This document shows positions 63,008 to 64,000 of a DNA stretch of 64,000 nucleotides, piece by piece. Below the pieces are notes generated by a model. It searched no databases, was not told the DNA's origin, and saw only the letters and a list, made by a program, of their open reading frames with translations. The stretch is from Fundidesulfovibrio agrisoli (GTDB lineage: Bacteria; Desulfobacterota; Desulfovibrionia; Desulfovibrionales; Desulfovibrionaceae): contig NZ_JAKZKX010000006.1 of NCBI RefSeq assembly GCF_022808715.1, positions 124,001-188,000 on the forward strand, read 5' to 3'. Made by a program: the position numbers and the translations under genes. Position 1 is the stretch's first letter, and every line of letters begins with the position of its first letter.

Positions 63008-63994
63008 ATGAGATTCAAGCACGCGCTCCTGCCCGCAATGCTGCTGGCGTTCGCCCTGGCCTCGGCCCAGCTGGCGTTCGCTCAGGTGGCGGACCCGCTG
63101 CCGTCCTGGAACGACGGCCCGGCCAAGTCCGCGATCATGGGCTTCGTGTCCGCCGTGACGGACAAGAACTCCAAGTCGTTCATCCCCGTGGAGGAGCGCA
63201 TCGCCGCTTTCGACAACGACGGCACCCTCTGGGCCGAAAAGCCGGTCTATTTCCAGTTGTTCTTCGCCATTGACCGCGTGAAGGCGCTGGCCCCCGAGCA
63301 CCCGGAGTGGAAAACCCAGGAGCCCTTCGCCTCCATCCTCAAGGGCGACCTGAAGGGCGCCATGAAAGAGGGTGACAAGGCCCTCGTCGACATCGTCATG
63401 GCCACCCACGCGGGCATGACCACCGCCGAGTTCGAGACGCTCGTGAAGGACTGGATCGCCACCGCCCGCCACCCCCAGACCAAAATGCTCTACACGCAGA
63501 TGGTCTACCAGCCCATGCTCGAGCTGCTGGCCTACATGCGCGCCAACGGCTTCAAGACCTTCATCGTCTCGGGCGGCGGCATCGAGTTCATGCGCCCCTG
63601 GACCGAGGCGGTCTACGGCGTGCCGCCGGAACAGGTGGTGGGCAGCAGCATCAAGACCAAATACGAGATGCGCCCAGGCGGCCCGGTGCTCGTGAGGCTG
63701 CCGCAGATCGACCTCATCGACGACAAGGCGGGCAAGCCCGTGGGCATCAACCTGCACATCGGCCGCCGCCCCGTGGCCGCGTTCGGCAACTCCGACGGGG
63801 ACCAGCAGATGCTCGAATGGGCCACGGCCGGGCCGGGCGCGCGCCTCGCCCTGCTGGTGCACCACACGGACGCCAAGCGCGAATACGCCTACGACAAGGG
63901 GACCGAGAACGCCCTGGCCGAGGCCAAGGAGAAAGGCTGGACCGTGGTGGACATGAAGCAGGACTGGAAAGTGATCTACCCCAAGGCCAGATGA
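63008..63994 (+). CDS. Exported HAD-superfamily phosphatase
   Basis: This 328-residue protein has a signal peptide (HALLPAMLLAFALASAQLAF, cleaved near AFAQ) and HAD motifs: nucleophile Asp in IAAFDNDGTLWAEKP, Ser/Gly in KTFIVSGGGIEFMRPW, and the acidic motif in AFGNSDGDQQML. The cap region lies between motifs one and two. It should be a periplasmic phosphatase or phosphotransferase. GGAGG lies before the ATG. It is encoded 175 bases after the sulfatase on the same strand, so the two may act on the same sulfated/phosphorylated compounds. Confidence 0.92.
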   Translation: MRFKHALLPAMLLAFALASAQLAFAQVADPLPSWNDGPAKSAIMGFVSAVTDKNSKSFIPVEERIAAFDNDGTLWAEKPVYFQLFFAIDRVKALAPEHPEWKTQEPFASILKGDLKGAMKEGDKALVDIVMATHAGMTTAEFETLVKDWIATARHPQTKMLYTQMVYQPMLELLAYMRANGFKTFIVSGGGIEFMRPWTEAVYGVPPEQVVGSSIKTKYEMRPGGPVLVRLPQIDLIDDKAGKPVGINLHIGRRPVAAFGNSDGDQQMLEWATAGPGARLALLVHHTDAKREYAYDKGTENALAEAKEKGWTVVDMKQDWKVIYPKAR

Positions 63995-64000
63995 TCCGGC

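Overview
The window is GC-rich, densely packed chromosomal DNA. Its gene content fits a Desulfovibrionaceae-type sulfate reducer or close relative: a rubrerythrin, many two-component and c-di-GMP proteins, a fused ferredoxin-nitroreductase, and PEP-synthase-like genes next to a TauE/SafE anion exporter. No 16S rRNA or respiratory marker is present, so the assignment is inference. I see no tRNA, rRNA, CRISPR array, insertion sequence or prophage. Nearly all genes use ordinary SD-led ATG starts, and co-directional neighbours often overlap by 1-4 bases.

Layout. 1-7.1 kb: truncated EamA exporter, AraC regulator, carboxymuconolactone-decarboxylase-like protein, CorA channel, PAS-GGDEF cyclase overlapping a hybrid histidine kinase, rubrerythrin. 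7.3-11.6 kb: fba-gap glycolytic pair, a lone receiver protein, a nucleoside-recognition membrane protein, a lytic transglycosylase. 11.6-17.4 kb (minus): a complete siaABCD-type switch (phosphatase, kinase, phosphoprotein, diguanylate cyclase) followed by a tandem PilZ protein. 17.5-20 kb: exported repeat protein with a DUF2092 protein, then a radical SAM protein. 20-22.5 kb: chemoreceptor and CheW. 22.9-26.6 kb: a Mla/MCE lipid-transport operon. 26.7-32.2 kb: EamA transporter, small membrane protein, membrane protein with a dead GGDEF domain, Hsp20, GSCFA-Rossmann fusion, DUF599 protein.

32.3-46.5 kb is the most unusual part. A histidine kinase and NtrC-type sigma-54 activator lie beside a stripped-down sigma-54-like AAA+ protein. 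Divergent from the kinase is a tightly coupled operon: universal stress protein, TauE/SafE exporter, Alph_Pro_TM protein, three paralogous PEP-synthase-like phosphotransferases and a single-domain response regulator. The three paralogues keep the phosphohistidine swivel domain but replace the PEP-binding barrel with a shared C-terminal domain I do not recognise. Near-identical 17-bp palindromes and a good -24/-12 promoter suggest that the NtrC-type regulator controls this locus.

46.6-64 kb: metallophosphatase, ferredoxin-nitroreductase, a lower-GC XRE regulator/membrane protein pair with a palindromic operator, VOC and DinB proteins, a 918-residue exported protein, a CheB-CheR-kinase-receiver giant, a DUF350/YgiB/YgiC-like module, and an exported sulfatase with an exported HAD phosphatase. 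A dispersed hairpin repeat family occupies several intergenic gaps.
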